From the NCBI RefSeq assembly GCF_029955155.1, contig NZ_JAPNOZ010000006.1, forward strand, positions 248,001 to 312,000: a stretch of 64,000 nt of DNA, given 5' to 3'. Shown here piece after piece: positions 54,748 to 63,482 of this stretch. The stretch's first letter is position 1. Each line of letters begins with the position of its first letter. A program made the position numbers and the translations under genes. Under the pieces are notes generated by a model. The model was not told where the DNA came from and searched no databases. It was given only the letters and a program-made list of their open reading frames with translations. The DNA is from Psychrobacillus sp. NEAU-3TGS (lineage in GTDB: Bacteria; Bacillota; Bacilli; Bacillales_A; Planococcaceae).

Positions 54748-56001
54748 TACTGCCCCCAGTTTTTTGCGTCCAAATAAAATATAGAAATAAGTAGAAGCAA
54801 TTATATATAAAACACCTGTAATCGAAAACGTATATGCATAGCCCCAATAAAAACCATATGCCATTACAAGTCCTGTGGCAATTCCTCCAGTACTCGCCCA
54901 CCCAATGTGGAATACCATCTGATTTACTGAATTAGCAAGTCCTTTATATTTATCATGCACAAGGTCCATCGCGATTGCACTTTGAATCGGGTTTCCAGCA
55001 TTCATCAACGCTTGACGGAGTAGGAAACCAAGGGATGCAACGATGAGAGAATTTGTAAAACCCGTGATAAATAAAAAAGGAATAGAAAGTAACTGGAATA
55101 TTACTAATGCACGCACTTGCCCCACTCTCTTCACAAGTGCAGGACCTAGTAACATGGCAACTGCAGTCATGGCGGAACCTAGCGACAAGATTAATCCAAC
55201 ATAAGAATTGGAGGCCTCAAATCGATTGGAAAAATATAAATTCAAATAAGGAATGACTAAACCAGAACCCGTTCCTATTAACAAATTGGCAAATCCAAAC
55301 AGCACGATTACAGTAATATTTCGTTTGAAATTACTAGGAATTTTTTTTGGTCTTGCATCTGTCGTTTTTACTGTCTCTTCCACTTTTTCACTTGGCTTTA
55401 ATTGAAATAAAGGGATTAATCCCAATCCAAAAATAACTGATCCTATTATTAATACCCACTTAATCGAGACAAGCACGGACATATTGGCATATAAATGTAA
55501 TGCATCCGCCAATACCCCTCCCCCTAAACTTCCAACTACACTGGCTATCGTGACTAATGAAAAATGAATACTAAATAAATGCATTCGCTCGCTAGCACGT
55601 GAGTTTTCAGCAAGAAAAGGAACACCTGAAACCTGAACTAGCGCCATAAACAGACCTGTTAGAAATGCTGCGTATATAATGGACTGTTCGGTTATTGTGA
55701 CACTTCGATAAAAAAGAGTTATTACGGAAACGATAGTCCCAAGAATAATCATTCCTTTTCGCCCGTATCGGTCACTTAAAAATCCTGCTGGAATAAGTAT
55801 TATTGCCGTTGCAAGGGAGGTCATAGAGATGACCGTTCCATTAACAGTTTCGGGAAAGCCTAATTCTTTAATATATAAATTATACATAACCGCAAATATT
55901 CCCATTCCGGTTTGTATGAATATATTGGCAAACATAAACAATCGAATATTTCTATTGAAGGAAGCTATTTTAACTTTCCAATCCCGTAGCCAATTTAACA
56001 T
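54745..56001 (-). CDS. Major facilitator superfamily transporter
   Basis: About 418 residues, twelve membrane helices. The MFS motif A appears as GFLSDRYGRKGMI in loop 2-3 and as a weaker ALVKRVGQVRAL in loop 8-9, with a cytosolic loop between helices 6 and 7 (KPSEKVEETVKTTDARPKKI). The ATG at 56001 has AAGAGGT five bases upstream; an ATG at 56055 lacks a site. Substrate unknown; family includes drug and sugar exporters. Confidence 0.82.
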   Translation of the reverse strand: MLNWLRDWKVKIASFNRNIRLFMFANIFIQTGMGIFAVMYNLYIKELGFPETVNGTVISMTSLATAIILIPAGFLSDRYGRKGMIILGTIVSVITLFYRSVTITEQSIIYAAFLTGLFMALVQVSGVPFLAENSRASERMHLFSIHFSLVTIASVVGSLGGGVLADALHLYANMSVLVSIKWVLIIGSVIFGLGLIPLFQLKPSEKVEETVKTTDARPKKIPSNFKRNITVIVLFGFANLLIGTGSGLVIPYLNLYFSNRFEASNSYVGLILSLGSAMTAVAMLLGPALVKRVGQVRALVIFQLLSIPFLFITGFTNSLIVASLGFLLRQALMNAGNPIQSAIAMDLVHDKYKGLANSVNQMVFHIGWASTGGIATGLVMAYGFYWGYAYTFSITGVLYIIASTYFYILFGRKKLGAV

Positions 56002-56124
56002 AGATGACCTCTTTTTCATTTTATTTCGACTCTCTAAATATACGATGGTCGTCATAAAACTTCAATAGGGATTACGCCGTACAGGATAAAAAATTTCTCT
56101 TGTAAAGTATAGTCATCGAGTGAT

Positions 56125-56720
56125 GATTGACCAGTTTACGAGGGAGATTGTCCATCTATTTGATGGGATCGTCCAACTTCGGAGTGAGATTGTCCAGTCT
56201 TGCAATGATTGTCCAGCTTTCGAGGGTGATTGTCCAACTATTTAAAAAGATCGTCCAACTATTTAAAAAGATCGTCCAACTTCGGAGTGAGATTGTCCAA
56301 CCTTGGGGTGATTGTCCAACTATCTGAAGGGATCGTCCAACTTAGGAATGAGATTGTCCAACTTTGGGGTAAGATTGTCCAATCTTTCAATGATTGTCCA
56401 GTTTTAGGTAGATTGTCCATCTATTTGATGGGATCGTCCAACTTCGAGAGGTGATTGTCCAACTTTGAGCAGAGATTGTACAACCTTGCAATGTTTGTCC
56501 AGTTTTCGAAGGAGATTGTCCAGCTATTCGAAAAGATTGTCCAACTTTGAGGAGTGATCGTCCAATCTTGCAATGATTGTCCAGTTCTCGAAGGAGATTG
56601 TCCAACTATTTGAAAAGATCGACCAACTTCGGGAGGAGATTGTCCAATTTTTTAAAAAGATCGTCCAGCTTCCGAAAGTGATCGTCCAACCTCGCGAGGA
56701 AATTGTCCAAACTACGATCA
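56125..56720. repeat. 29-unit intergenic tandem array, core GATTGTCCAACTT, step 21 or 19 bp
   Basis: Cores G(T/A)CCA (one GTACA) start at 56129, 56150, 56171, 56192, 56211 and so on to 56705. Of 28 steps, 22 are 21 bp and six are 19 bp. The variable half of the unit cycles through about four types (CTATTTGAAAA, CTTCGGAGTGA, CTTGCAAT, GTTTTCGAAGGA), making a higher order of 82 or about 103 bp. Frame-breaking 19-bp steps and the absence of ribosome sites argue against coding. Lies between the MFS gene (upstream side) and bmrD (downstream side). No gene seen in the 56002-56815 gap. Confidence 0.9.
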
Positions 56721-56797
56721 AGCTGCTGGAATGACCCATCGTTACCCTGCTCAATTCTAAGAAGCTCTATCTTTACATGCTTTCAATACAAAAAAAG

Positions 56798-56836
56798 GGA
56801 ATATCCCCACACGCATTATGCGTATGAGGATACTCC
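56798..56836 (-). terminator. Terminator overlapping the end of bmrD
   Basis: Minus strand GGAGTATCCTCATACGC / GCGTGTGGGGATATTCC plus TTTTTTT. The 5' arm is inside the last six codons of bmrD and the loop holds the stop. Confidence 0.8.
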
Positions 56837-58555
56837 TGCTTGTAGTTTATACATTTGCTCATAGCGTCCCTGTAGTTCCAGTAATTCTTCATGTGTTCCA
56901 CTTTCAACTATTTCGCCGCGATCTAATACTAAAATACGGTCTGCATTTTTAATAGTAGAAAGTCGGTGCGCAATGATAAAAGTCGTTCTTCCTTTTTTCA
57001 ATACATCCATTGCATGTTGGATGATTTCTTCTGTTTCCGTGTCAATATTAGAGGTTGCTTCATCCAGAATGAGAATAGCTGGGTCGAATGCAAGTGCTCT
57101 AGCAAAAGAGACGAGTTGCCTTTGACCAGAGGATAATGTGCTCCCCTTCTCAATAACTGGTTCATCCAAACCTTTTTCCAAGTTTTTTAACACTCGTTCT
57201 CCACCAACTGCTGCTAATGAAGCTTCTACTTTCTCCCTGGAGATTTTCGGATCGTTTAAGCTCACATTTGATGCAATCGTTCCGGAAAACAAATAGGGAT
57301 CCTGCAAAACAATTCCCATATGTTCGCGAATCGTTTGTCTTGGTAAGGTGGTAATATCGATTCCATCAATAAGAATTTTACCTTTGGAAGAATCATAAAA
57401 ACGGAACAATAAGTTCATAATAGAGCTTTTACCAGATCCTGTATGCCCTACAAGTGCCACCGTTTCTCCTTTATTCGCGATAAAGTTCAAGTTTTTCAAT
57501 ACATACTCTTGCTCTTTGTATGCAAATGAAACATTTTGGAATTCTACATTTCCTTCGTATCGCTCCATCTTCTTATCTGCTACTTTTTCACCTGATTCAT
57601 CGAGTAATGTGAACACGCGAGAACCTGCTACTAATGATCTTTCCAATTGCGAAAACTGGTTCACTATCCCTGTAATTGGATTAAATAGTCTAGTTGTATA
57701 ATCTACGAACGCATACAGCATCCCAGCTGACACGATTGTACCTGGTTCCATTGATTGTAAGCCAAAATAAGTAATAAACACAATAAACATAACGGAACGC
57801 AAAACGCTTACTAAGTTAAACGAAGTTGCGGAATCTAGTATTAATAATTTCCTCTGATAGCGATAATGCTCTTCATTCATTTCTTCAAATTCTCGGTCCA
57901 TTTGTTCTTCCCGTTTAAATGCTTGAATAATGGACATCCCTTGAATCGATTCATTGAGCATTGCATTTAAATCCGCAATTTTCGTCCGAACTATATGATT
58001 ATATTTAGAGGCATATTTTCGATAACTAATCATCCAAATATAAATGATCGGTAGAACAAATAAAGCCATCAAAGCCATTCGTACATTTAGTATGAAAAGC
58101 GCGACGTAGACCCCTAAAATGGAAATAATACTCGTTGCGAATTGTGATAATACTTGCACATATAAATTACGAATTGCCTCTGTGTCATTAGTAACGCGAG
58201 CTACTACTTTACCAGCAGGCAAATTGTCAAAGTACTGAATCGGTAGCGTCTGGATATGTTGAAATACATCGTTTCGTAGTTTTTGTACAACTCGATTCGC
58301 TCCTACTTGTAGCTGTATAAACATGAAATATCGAAAAACTGCCGTAACAACACTTAACCCAAAAAACAATCCTAGCAACAGTAGAATCGGTTGAAATTCA
58401 ATGGCACCTTCTACAATATGTTCGTCGATGATTGTTTTGGCGATGAAAGGGCCCGACAAATCGGCAAACACCGCAATGGTTAAAAAGATTAAACCAAGCA
58501 AAATTGGCTTTTTATAAAATAATGCGTAATGGTAGAGTCGTTTTCCTGTACTCAT
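56816..58555 (-). CDS. bmrD: ABC multidrug transporter subunit, BmrD (YheH)-like
   Basis: 579 residues: six-helix ABC_membrane domain then ATPase with Walker A VGHTGSGKSS, Q-loop VLQDPYLF, signature LSSGQRQ, Walker B ILILDEATSNID with catalytic Glu, switch H in AHR. ATGA overlap with the preceding subunit. B. subtilis YheH is longer (about 670 residues), lacking here an extra external insert. Together they make a heterodimeric drug exporter. Confidence 0.85.
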   Translation of the reverse strand: MSTGKRLYHYALFYKKPILLGLIFLTIAVFADLSGPFIAKTIIDEHIVEGAIEFQPILLLLGLFFGLSVVTAVFRYFMFIQLQVGANRVVQKLRNDVFQHIQTLPIQYFDNLPAGKVVARVTNDTEAIRNLYVQVLSQFATSIISILGVYVALFILNVRMALMALFVLPIIYIWMISYRKYASKYNHIVRTKIADLNAMLNESIQGMSIIQAFKREEQMDREFEEMNEEHYRYQRKLLILDSATSFNLVSVLRSVMFIVFITYFGLQSMEPGTIVSAGMLYAFVDYTTRLFNPITGIVNQFSQLERSLVAGSRVFTLLDESGEKVADKKMERYEGNVEFQNVSFAYKEQEYVLKNLNFIANKGETVALVGHTGSGKSSIMNLLFRFYDSSKGKILIDGIDITTLPRQTIREHMGIVLQDPYLFSGTIASNVSLNDPKISREKVEASLAAVGGERVLKNLEKGLDEPVIEKGSTLSSGQRQLVSFARALAFDPAILILDEATSNIDTETEEIIQHAMDVLKKGRTTFIIAHRLSTIKNADRILVLDRGEIVESGTHEELLELQGRYEQMYKLQAGVSSYA

Positions 58556-60294
58556 GACGACACCCCCTCAAGCTGTTGACGATCGTATTGCTCTTTGTAC
58601 CAACCATTTTGTAAAAGAAGCTCTTCATGAGTACCCTCTTCTACTATCAGTCCTTCATCTAGCACGATAATATGGTCTGCATGCTGAATACCGGATAATC
58701 GATGCGTCGTAATAATTGTTGTCTTCCCACTACGTTCTGTTTGAATATTTTCAATGATTTTCGCTTCTGTTTTCGCGTCTACCGCTGAAAGCGAATCATC
58801 TAACAATAGGATTTCAGGATTTTTAATAAGCGCACGAGCAATCGACACACGCTGCTTTTGGCCACCTGATAAGGAAACTCCCTTTTCTCCTACTAATGTT
58901 TCTAGACCCATCGGTAAATTCATCAAATCTTGCTGGAAATGGGCTAACCGAATTGCATCTTCTAGCTCTTCTTCCGTTGCATCCTCTTTCCCAAAAAGGA
59001 TGTTCTGACGAATCGTACGTGAAAATAACACATGGTCCTGTGGAACATAGCCAATCCACTCTAATACTTGGGCTTTAGTTTGTTCTGAAATTGTCGTTTC
59101 TCCAATCGTTAAAGCTCCCGTACCAATCGGATATTCCTTCAATAATTGCTTCATAAAAGTCGTTTTCCCAGAACCTGTTTTCCCTACGATTCCAAGCGTT
59201 TGCCCTTTTTTCAGCTTCACTTGGATATTTTGCAGGTTTTTCACTTGGGATAAGGGATATTGGAATCCAACTTGTTCAAAACCAACGGAGCTTGCATTTT
59301 TTAATGCGATTGGATTAGTCGGATCTTTTACATCTTGTTCATAATCTAACGTTTCCTGTACACGATCTAAAGAAGCATTCCCGCGTTGCATGACATTTAT
59401 CAGTTCACCGATTGCGAACATCGGCCAGATTGCCATACCTAAATACACGTTAAAAGTGATCAAATTTCCAACTGTCATCTCGCCTCTAGATACTAAGTAC
59501 GCACCATATCCTAAAGCAACTACATAACTTATGCCCGTACCTACTTTCGTAATCGGTCCAAAAAGTGCATCAATTCGTTCTACTACCATATTTTTTTGGT
59601 AGACGTCTTCACTCATATCAGCAAACTTTTTTTCATCTGCACGCTCTTGCACATATGCACGAATTACGCGAACACCAGCGATTGATTCTAAAACGCGGTC
59701 GTTTAACTCACCAAATGCATCTTGGGCAGTCATATATTTTTCATGAATGATTTTTCCTAAATATTGCATAATAAGTGCTAAAACCGGTATAGGTAAAAGT
59801 GCGAAGAATGTGAGCTTCCAAGAAATGATGAAACCCATTGCGAGTATTAAAGCCGCCATATACATCGTTGAATCAATTAGTGTCATAATGCCAAATCCTG
59901 CTGTTTGGGACACTGCATTTAAATCATTAGTTGCACGAGCCATTAAATCACCCGTACGATTTTTTTCATAAAAAGTTGGTGTCATACTTAAAAATTTGCG
60001 ATTTAACTTAGTACGTAAAATTCGCTCAATCGAGATTGAACCTCCGAATAACTGATATTGCCATATAAAATTTAGTGCATAAGCAACAATAATTATTGCG
60101 ATAAATATGAAAAAGTATTGCCATAATTGACTGGACGTCATTTCACCCAAAGTAATGGTATCAATTGCATTCCCAACTACCCAAGGAGGTAAAATTTCTA
60201 TAACACTCGCAACTATAAGCAGTCCTACCGCAACCGTATATCGCTTCCAGTTATCCTGGAAAAACCATTTTAATTTAAATAAAACAGAAAACAT
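58552..60294 (-). CDS. bmrC: ABC multidrug transporter subunit, BmrC (YheI)-like
   Basis: 580 residues: ABC_membrane (helices to about residue 300), Walker A VGKTGSGKTT, Q-loop YVPQDHVLF, signature LSGGQKQR, Walker B ILLLDDSLSAVD. The residue after Walker B is Asp instead of the catalytic Glu, the usual mark of the degenerate site in heterodimeric exporters. GAGGGG seven bases before ATG. Upstream lies a leader with a small ORF and an intrinsic terminator, as for B. subtilis bmrB. Confidence 0.88.
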   Translation of the reverse strand: MFSVLFKLKWFFQDNWKRYTVAVGLLIVASVIEILPPWVVGNAIDTITLGEMTSSQLWQYFFIFIAIIIVAYALNFIWQYQLFGGSISIERILRTKLNRKFLSMTPTFYEKNRTGDLMARATNDLNAVSQTAGFGIMTLIDSTMYMAALILAMGFIISWKLTFFALLPIPVLALIMQYLGKIIHEKYMTAQDAFGELNDRVLESIAGVRVIRAYVQERADEKKFADMSEDVYQKNMVVERIDALFGPITKVGTGISYVVALGYGAYLVSRGEMTVGNLITFNVYLGMAIWPMFAIGELINVMQRGNASLDRVQETLDYEQDVKDPTNPIALKNASSVGFEQVGFQYPLSQVKNLQNIQVKLKKGQTLGIVGKTGSGKTTFMKQLLKEYPIGTGALTIGETTISEQTKAQVLEWIGYVPQDHVLFSRTIRQNILFGKEDATEEELEDAIRLAHFQQDLMNLPMGLETLVGEKGVSLSGGQKQRVSIARALIKNPEILLLDDSLSAVDAKTEAKIIENIQTERSGKTTIITTHRLSGIQHADHIIVLDEGLIVEEGTHEELLLQNGWYKEQYDRQQLEGVSS

Positions 60295-60337
60295 TCATTA
60301 ACCCCTCTTTTCTCTTCAAATCCACTTACATATTCGG

Positions 60338-60394
60338 CTATCCGCCTTCTAGAGATTCCTTTAATAAAATTTGTTTTGTTCGTTGAATATTCAT
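60338..60394 (-). CDS. Short ORF (18 residues) between attenuator and bmrC
   Basis: ATG at 60394 with AAGGAG eight bases upstream, reading MNIQRTKQILLKESLEGG then TAG. It lies beyond the attenuator hairpin and 43 bases before bmrC. Could be a second leader peptide or the worn start of a lost gene. No family recognised. Confidence 0.4.
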   Translation of the reverse strand: MNIQRTKQILLKESLEGG

Positions 60395-60450
60395 ATCCAA
60401 CACTCCTTCACATCAATTTTCACCAAAAAATGGAAATCATTAAACGCAAA

Positions 60451-60484
60451 AAAGCACATTGCCCACAATACGGCAATGTGCTTT
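60451..60484 (-). terminator. Attenuator-type intrinsic terminator before bmrC
   Basis: Perfect 13-bp stem AAAGCACATTGCC / GGCAATGTGCTTT with an 8-base loop and, on the minus strand, a T6 run. It lies between a translated leader ORF and the transporter genes, so read-through must be regulated for bmrCD to be expressed. Confidence 0.8.
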
Positions 60485-60487
60485 AAA

Positions 60488-60519
60488 AATAGACATATTT
60501 CTTTTCTTACATGTCTATT
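60488..60519 (-). promoter_or_regulatory. Upstream hairpin in the bmrCD leader
   Basis: AATAGACAT / ATGTCTATT, 9-bp stem with a 14-base loop, immediately before the attenuator stem and just after the leader ORF stop. A candidate pause or competing structure. Confidence 0.5.
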
Positions 60520-60525
60520 AATAAA

Positions 60526-60594
60526 TCATTTTTCGTCTAATGGTCGGTATGAATAAATTATTAAGTTTTTTACGCTATCTTTTAAACGAATCAT
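60526..60594 (-). CDS. Leader peptide of the bmrCD-like operon (22 residues)
   Basis: ATG at 60594, GGAGGT seven bases upstream, reading MIRLKDSVKNLIIYSYRPLDEK then TGA. Seven bases after its stop comes a hairpin and then an intrinsic terminator. In B. subtilis BmrB plays this part: drug-stalled ribosomes on the leader disfavour the terminator. The peptide itself is not similar to BmrB by eye. Confidence 0.6.
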   Translation of the reverse strand: MIRLKDSVKNLIIYSYRPLDEK

Positions 60595-60632
60595 TTTTCA
60601 TACCTCCATTTCCTTTTATTTAGTGTCCCTTA

Positions 60633-60662
60633 ACATTAGCATACAGAAAATTCCGTTGTCAA
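60633..60662 (-). promoter_or_regulatory. Promoter of the bmrCD leader
   Basis: Minus strand TTGACA (60657-60662), 18-base spacer, extended-type TGCTAATGT with -10 TAATGT (60633-60638), about 40 bases before the leader ORF. Confidence 0.55.
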
Positions 60663-60685
60663 TACATTTTGAAAAAAGAAATTTA

Positions 60686-61843
60686 TTAGATTAATTGTAC
60701 AGCGGCACCTAATAACGCACTTATTAATACTACTTTAAAAGGCGCCCATTTATACACGACTAATAACATAAAACTAATTAATACAATAATAAAATCAAAC
60801 GTGCTTGTTACCGCACTTGTAAAAACGGGATCATATAACGCAGCTAGAAGAATTCCCACTACAGCTGCATTAACTCCTTTTAAGGCGGCCTGAATTCCCT
60901 TTTGCGACCTGATAAAAGACCAAAATGGCAAAGTACCGATTACCAATAAAAACGACGGTAAAAACATCGCAATTACTGCTATAATAGCTCCTGGAATTCC
61001 GGCAGTCACTTGTCCTAAATAGCCTGCGATTGTAAACAGAGGTCCCGGCACTGCTTGCGCTGCTCCATATCCAGCAAGAAATATATCTGGAGTTACCTCC
61101 GCTTCTCTTTCAAGCATCGGTAAAACGACATGTCCCCCGCCAAACACAATAGACCCAACTCGATAATACGTATCAAAAATAGAATAATATACTGATTGAA
61201 AGTAAGGTTTAACAACAGGCAATAAAATCAATAGTCCAAAAAATAAAATCCAACTTATAATCCCTGTCTTTTTACCAAAAGTAAGTGCCATATTAGGAGC
61301 TGGTACCACGGTTTCTTGTTTGTAATATATGTAGCCAAACAGACCGGCGGCAACAATGATGCTAATTTGACCAATAGCGGTTGGAATAAGCAAAGTTAAA
61401 ATAGCACATACTACGGCAATAGAAATACGTACTTTGTCAGGAGCAAGTGACTTTTGCATACCAAGAAGCGCTTGTCCCACAACTGCGACTGCAACAATTT
61501 TAAGCCCTTGAATCCAGCCACTATCAAATGAACCAGCAGTTGTAACGTAAGCTGCAAAAAGCATTAATATAATGACTGATGGCAAAGTGAAGCCTATCCA
61601 AGAAAGGAGACCTCCAAGTATTCCTCCTCTTAACAAACCAATCGATATTCCAACTTGGGAAGATGCGGGACCAGGTAAAAACTGGCATAGCGCTACGATA
61701 TCGGCATACATTTTATCATCCAGCCATTTTCTCTTTTCCACATACTCTTCTCGAAAGTAACCAATATGTGCAGCCGGTCCTCCAAAGGAAGTAAAACCTA
61801 GTTTAATAGAAGCCTTTATAATTTCAACATATGTATCTTTCAA
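60686..61843 (-). CDS. chrA: Chromate transporter ChrA family protein
   Basis: 385 residues, two CHR halves in one chain. First half FTSFGGPAAHIGYF and CQFLPGPASSQ; second half VFGGGHVVLPMLERE and QAVPGPLFTIAGYLG. About ten to twelve membrane helices. Exports chromate in characterised members. TTG start with GGGAGG seven bases upstream. Monocistronic. Confidence 0.92.
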   Translation of the reverse strand: MKDTYVEIIKASIKLGFTSFGGPAAHIGYFREEYVEKRKWLDDKMYADIVALCQFLPGPASSQVGISIGLLRGGILGGLLSWIGFTLPSVIILMLFAAYVTTAGSFDSGWIQGLKIVAVAVVGQALLGMQKSLAPDKVRISIAVVCAILTLLIPTAIGQISIIVAAGLFGYIYYKQETVVPAPNMALTFGKKTGIISWILFFGLLILLPVVKPYFQSVYYSIFDTYYRVGSIVFGGGHVVLPMLEREAEVTPDIFLAGYGAAQAVPGPLFTIAGYLGQVTAGIPGAIIAVIAMFLPSFLLVIGTLPFWSFIRSQKGIQAALKGVNAAVVGILLAALYDPVFTSAVTSTFDFIIVLISFMLLVVYKWAPFKVVLISALLGAAVQLI

Positions 61844-62021
61844 TTGTCATCCTCCCATCCATACAGCTACTATTATCACATTTTTTAGGCTATTGAATTG
61901 ATAAGTTTATGTTAAGTTTCTATAGAAATTTGTTCCATGTGAGAAGAAAGATTTGTATTTTCTTTTTATATATTTTATTATTAAACGTATAAACTATTTT
62001 TTAGAAAACAGGAGGTGTATA

Positions 62022-62056
62022 CTTTGTTCTACCCCTCATTCGGGTTAGGGACAAAG
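62022..62056 (+). promoter_or_regulatory. Leader hairpin and small ORF between the ribosome site and the CNNM gene start
   Basis: A strong AGGAGGTG (62010-62017) is followed by a hairpin CTTTGTTC..CCC / GGG..GGACAAAG and then, seven bases later, the TTG of the transporter gene. The same stretch holds a short frame from a TTG at 62024 reading MFYPSFGLGTK, stopping five bases before the main start. Confidence 0.55.
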
Positions 62057-62063
62057 TAATTAT

Positions 62064-63401
62064 TTGGAAATAGCCATACGATTGACAGCATTTGCTGTCT
62101 TAATCGCATTCACTGCATTTTTCGTTGCTAGTGAATTTGCAATTGTAAAAGTAAGAACGACAAGAATTGATCAGCTTATTGCTGAAGGAAACACAAGGGC
62201 GATAAATGCAAAAAAAGTCGTTTCTAATTTGGATGAGTATTTATCTGCATGTCAGCTCGGAATAACCATTACCGCTCTAGGTTTGGGGTGGCTTGGAGAG
62301 CCGACAATCGAAGCTATACTACATCCTGCATTCGAGTATTTTGAGCTTCCGGAGAGTGTTACCTCCGTACTTTCATTTATCATTGCATTTTCTCTAGTAA
62401 CATTTATACATGTAGTTGTTGGGGAACTAACACCTAAAACAATGGCAATTCAAAAGTCGGAACAAATTACATTAGCAGTTGCAAAACCACTAATTATTTT
62501 TGACCGTCTAATGTATCCAGTTATTCACGGTATGAATGGGTCTGCACGATTTTTAGCTACCCGAGTGTTTGGTTTAAAAGCCGTATCCGAATCGGAAGTA
62601 GCCCATTCAGAGGAAGAACTTCGTATGATTCTCTCTGACAGTTATAAAGGTGGAGAGATCAACCAAGCCGAATATAAATATGTAAACAAGATTTTCGAAT
62701 TTGATGATCGTATTGCCAAAGAAATTATGGTTCCACGAACAGAAATTATTTCGATTGAAAAAGATTTAACGCTACATGAAGTATTTGAGCTAATTGGTGT
62801 GGAACAATATACGAGATATCCTGTAACCGATGGTGACAAAGACCATATTATAGGACTTGTTAATATGAAAAACTTATTAACAGCTTATATTAAAGATCCT
62901 GCAAATGCATCTACTCCAGTAATTGACTATATGCAGCCAATTATTCGAGTGATTGAAAATATGCCGATAGCTGACCTATTGCTTAAAATCCAAAGAGAAC
63001 GTATTCATATGGCCATTCTAATGGATGAGTACGGTGGTACTTCAGGTCTTGTTACAATTGAAGACATTATCGAAGAAATCGTCGGTGACATACGTGATGA
63101 ATTCGACACAGATGAGCTTCCAGAAGTTCAAAAGATTGACGAAAATCATTTTATCATCGATGCAAAAATGTTAATCGAAAATGTCAATGATCTCCTTGGT
63201 ATTAATATCGATGAAGAAGATATCGATACTATTGGTGGCTGGTTTATGACAAAAAGCTTTGAAGCCGTTAAAGGTGAAAAGATTATCGAACAAGGATATG
63301 ATTTCATGGTAAAAGATATTGATGGGCATCACATTCAATACTTGGAAATCATTAAAGCCACTCCATTAAATGATTTAGATGAAATAACAGAAGAACAGTA
63401 A
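62064..63401 (+). CDS. CNNM/CorC family transporter (HlyC/CorC, MpfA/YrkA-like)
   Basis: 445 residues: DUF21/CNNM membrane domain (residues 1 to about 190, with FVASEFAIVKVR, ACQLGITITALGLGWLGEP and GELTPKTMAIQ), two CBS motifs (MVPRTEIISIEKD and DYMQPIIRVIENMP) and a C-terminal CorC_HlyC domain. Relatives such as B. subtilis MpfA export magnesium. The TTG start has only a distant AGGAGGTG, 46 bases away across a hairpin. Confidence 0.88.
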   Translation: MEIAIRLTAFAVLIAFTAFFVASEFAIVKVRTTRIDQLIAEGNTRAINAKKVVSNLDEYLSACQLGITITALGLGWLGEPTIEAILHPAFEYFELPESVTSVLSFIIAFSLVTFIHVVVGELTPKTMAIQKSEQITLAVAKPLIIFDRLMYPVIHGMNGSARFLATRVFGLKAVSESEVAHSEEELRMILSDSYKGGEINQAEYKYVNKIFEFDDRIAKEIMVPRTEIISIEKDLTLHEVFELIGVEQYTRYPVTDGDKDHIIGLVNMKNLLTAYIKDPANASTPVIDYMQPIIRVIENMPIADLLLKIQRERIHMAILMDEYGGTSGLVTIEDIIEEIVGDIRDEFDTDELPEVQKIDENHFIIDAKMLIENVNDLLGINIDEEDIDTIGGWFMTKSFEAVKGEKIIEQGYDFMVKDIDGHHIQYLEIIKATPLNDLDEITEEQ

Positions 63402-63420
63402 AAAATGATACAGTTATGTG

Positions 63421-63447
63421 AAACGACTCTCAAATTGAGAGTCGTTT
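63421..63447 (+). terminator. Terminator of the CNNM gene
   Basis: AAACGACTCTCAA / TTGAGAGTCGTTT, perfect stem ending in TTTTCAT. Confidence 0.85.
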
Positions 63448-63482
63448 TCATATGCAATAAAATGTTGAAAAGAGGAAACACT

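Noticed and set aside
56125..56720. CRISPR array
   Set aside because: No constant repeat with unique spacers of fixed length, no cas genes; every unit is a variant of one 19-21-bp motif.
56127..56754. Several overlapping open frames on both strands inside the long array
   Set aside because: They arise because 21 bp is seven codons; the 19-bp steps end them, no ribosome sites are present, and the products are simple repeats such as SWTI.
62022..62056. Known riboswitch class (for example M-box or yybP-ykoY)
   Set aside because: The hairpin is too small and lacks the conserved cores of those classes; left as an unnamed leader structure.
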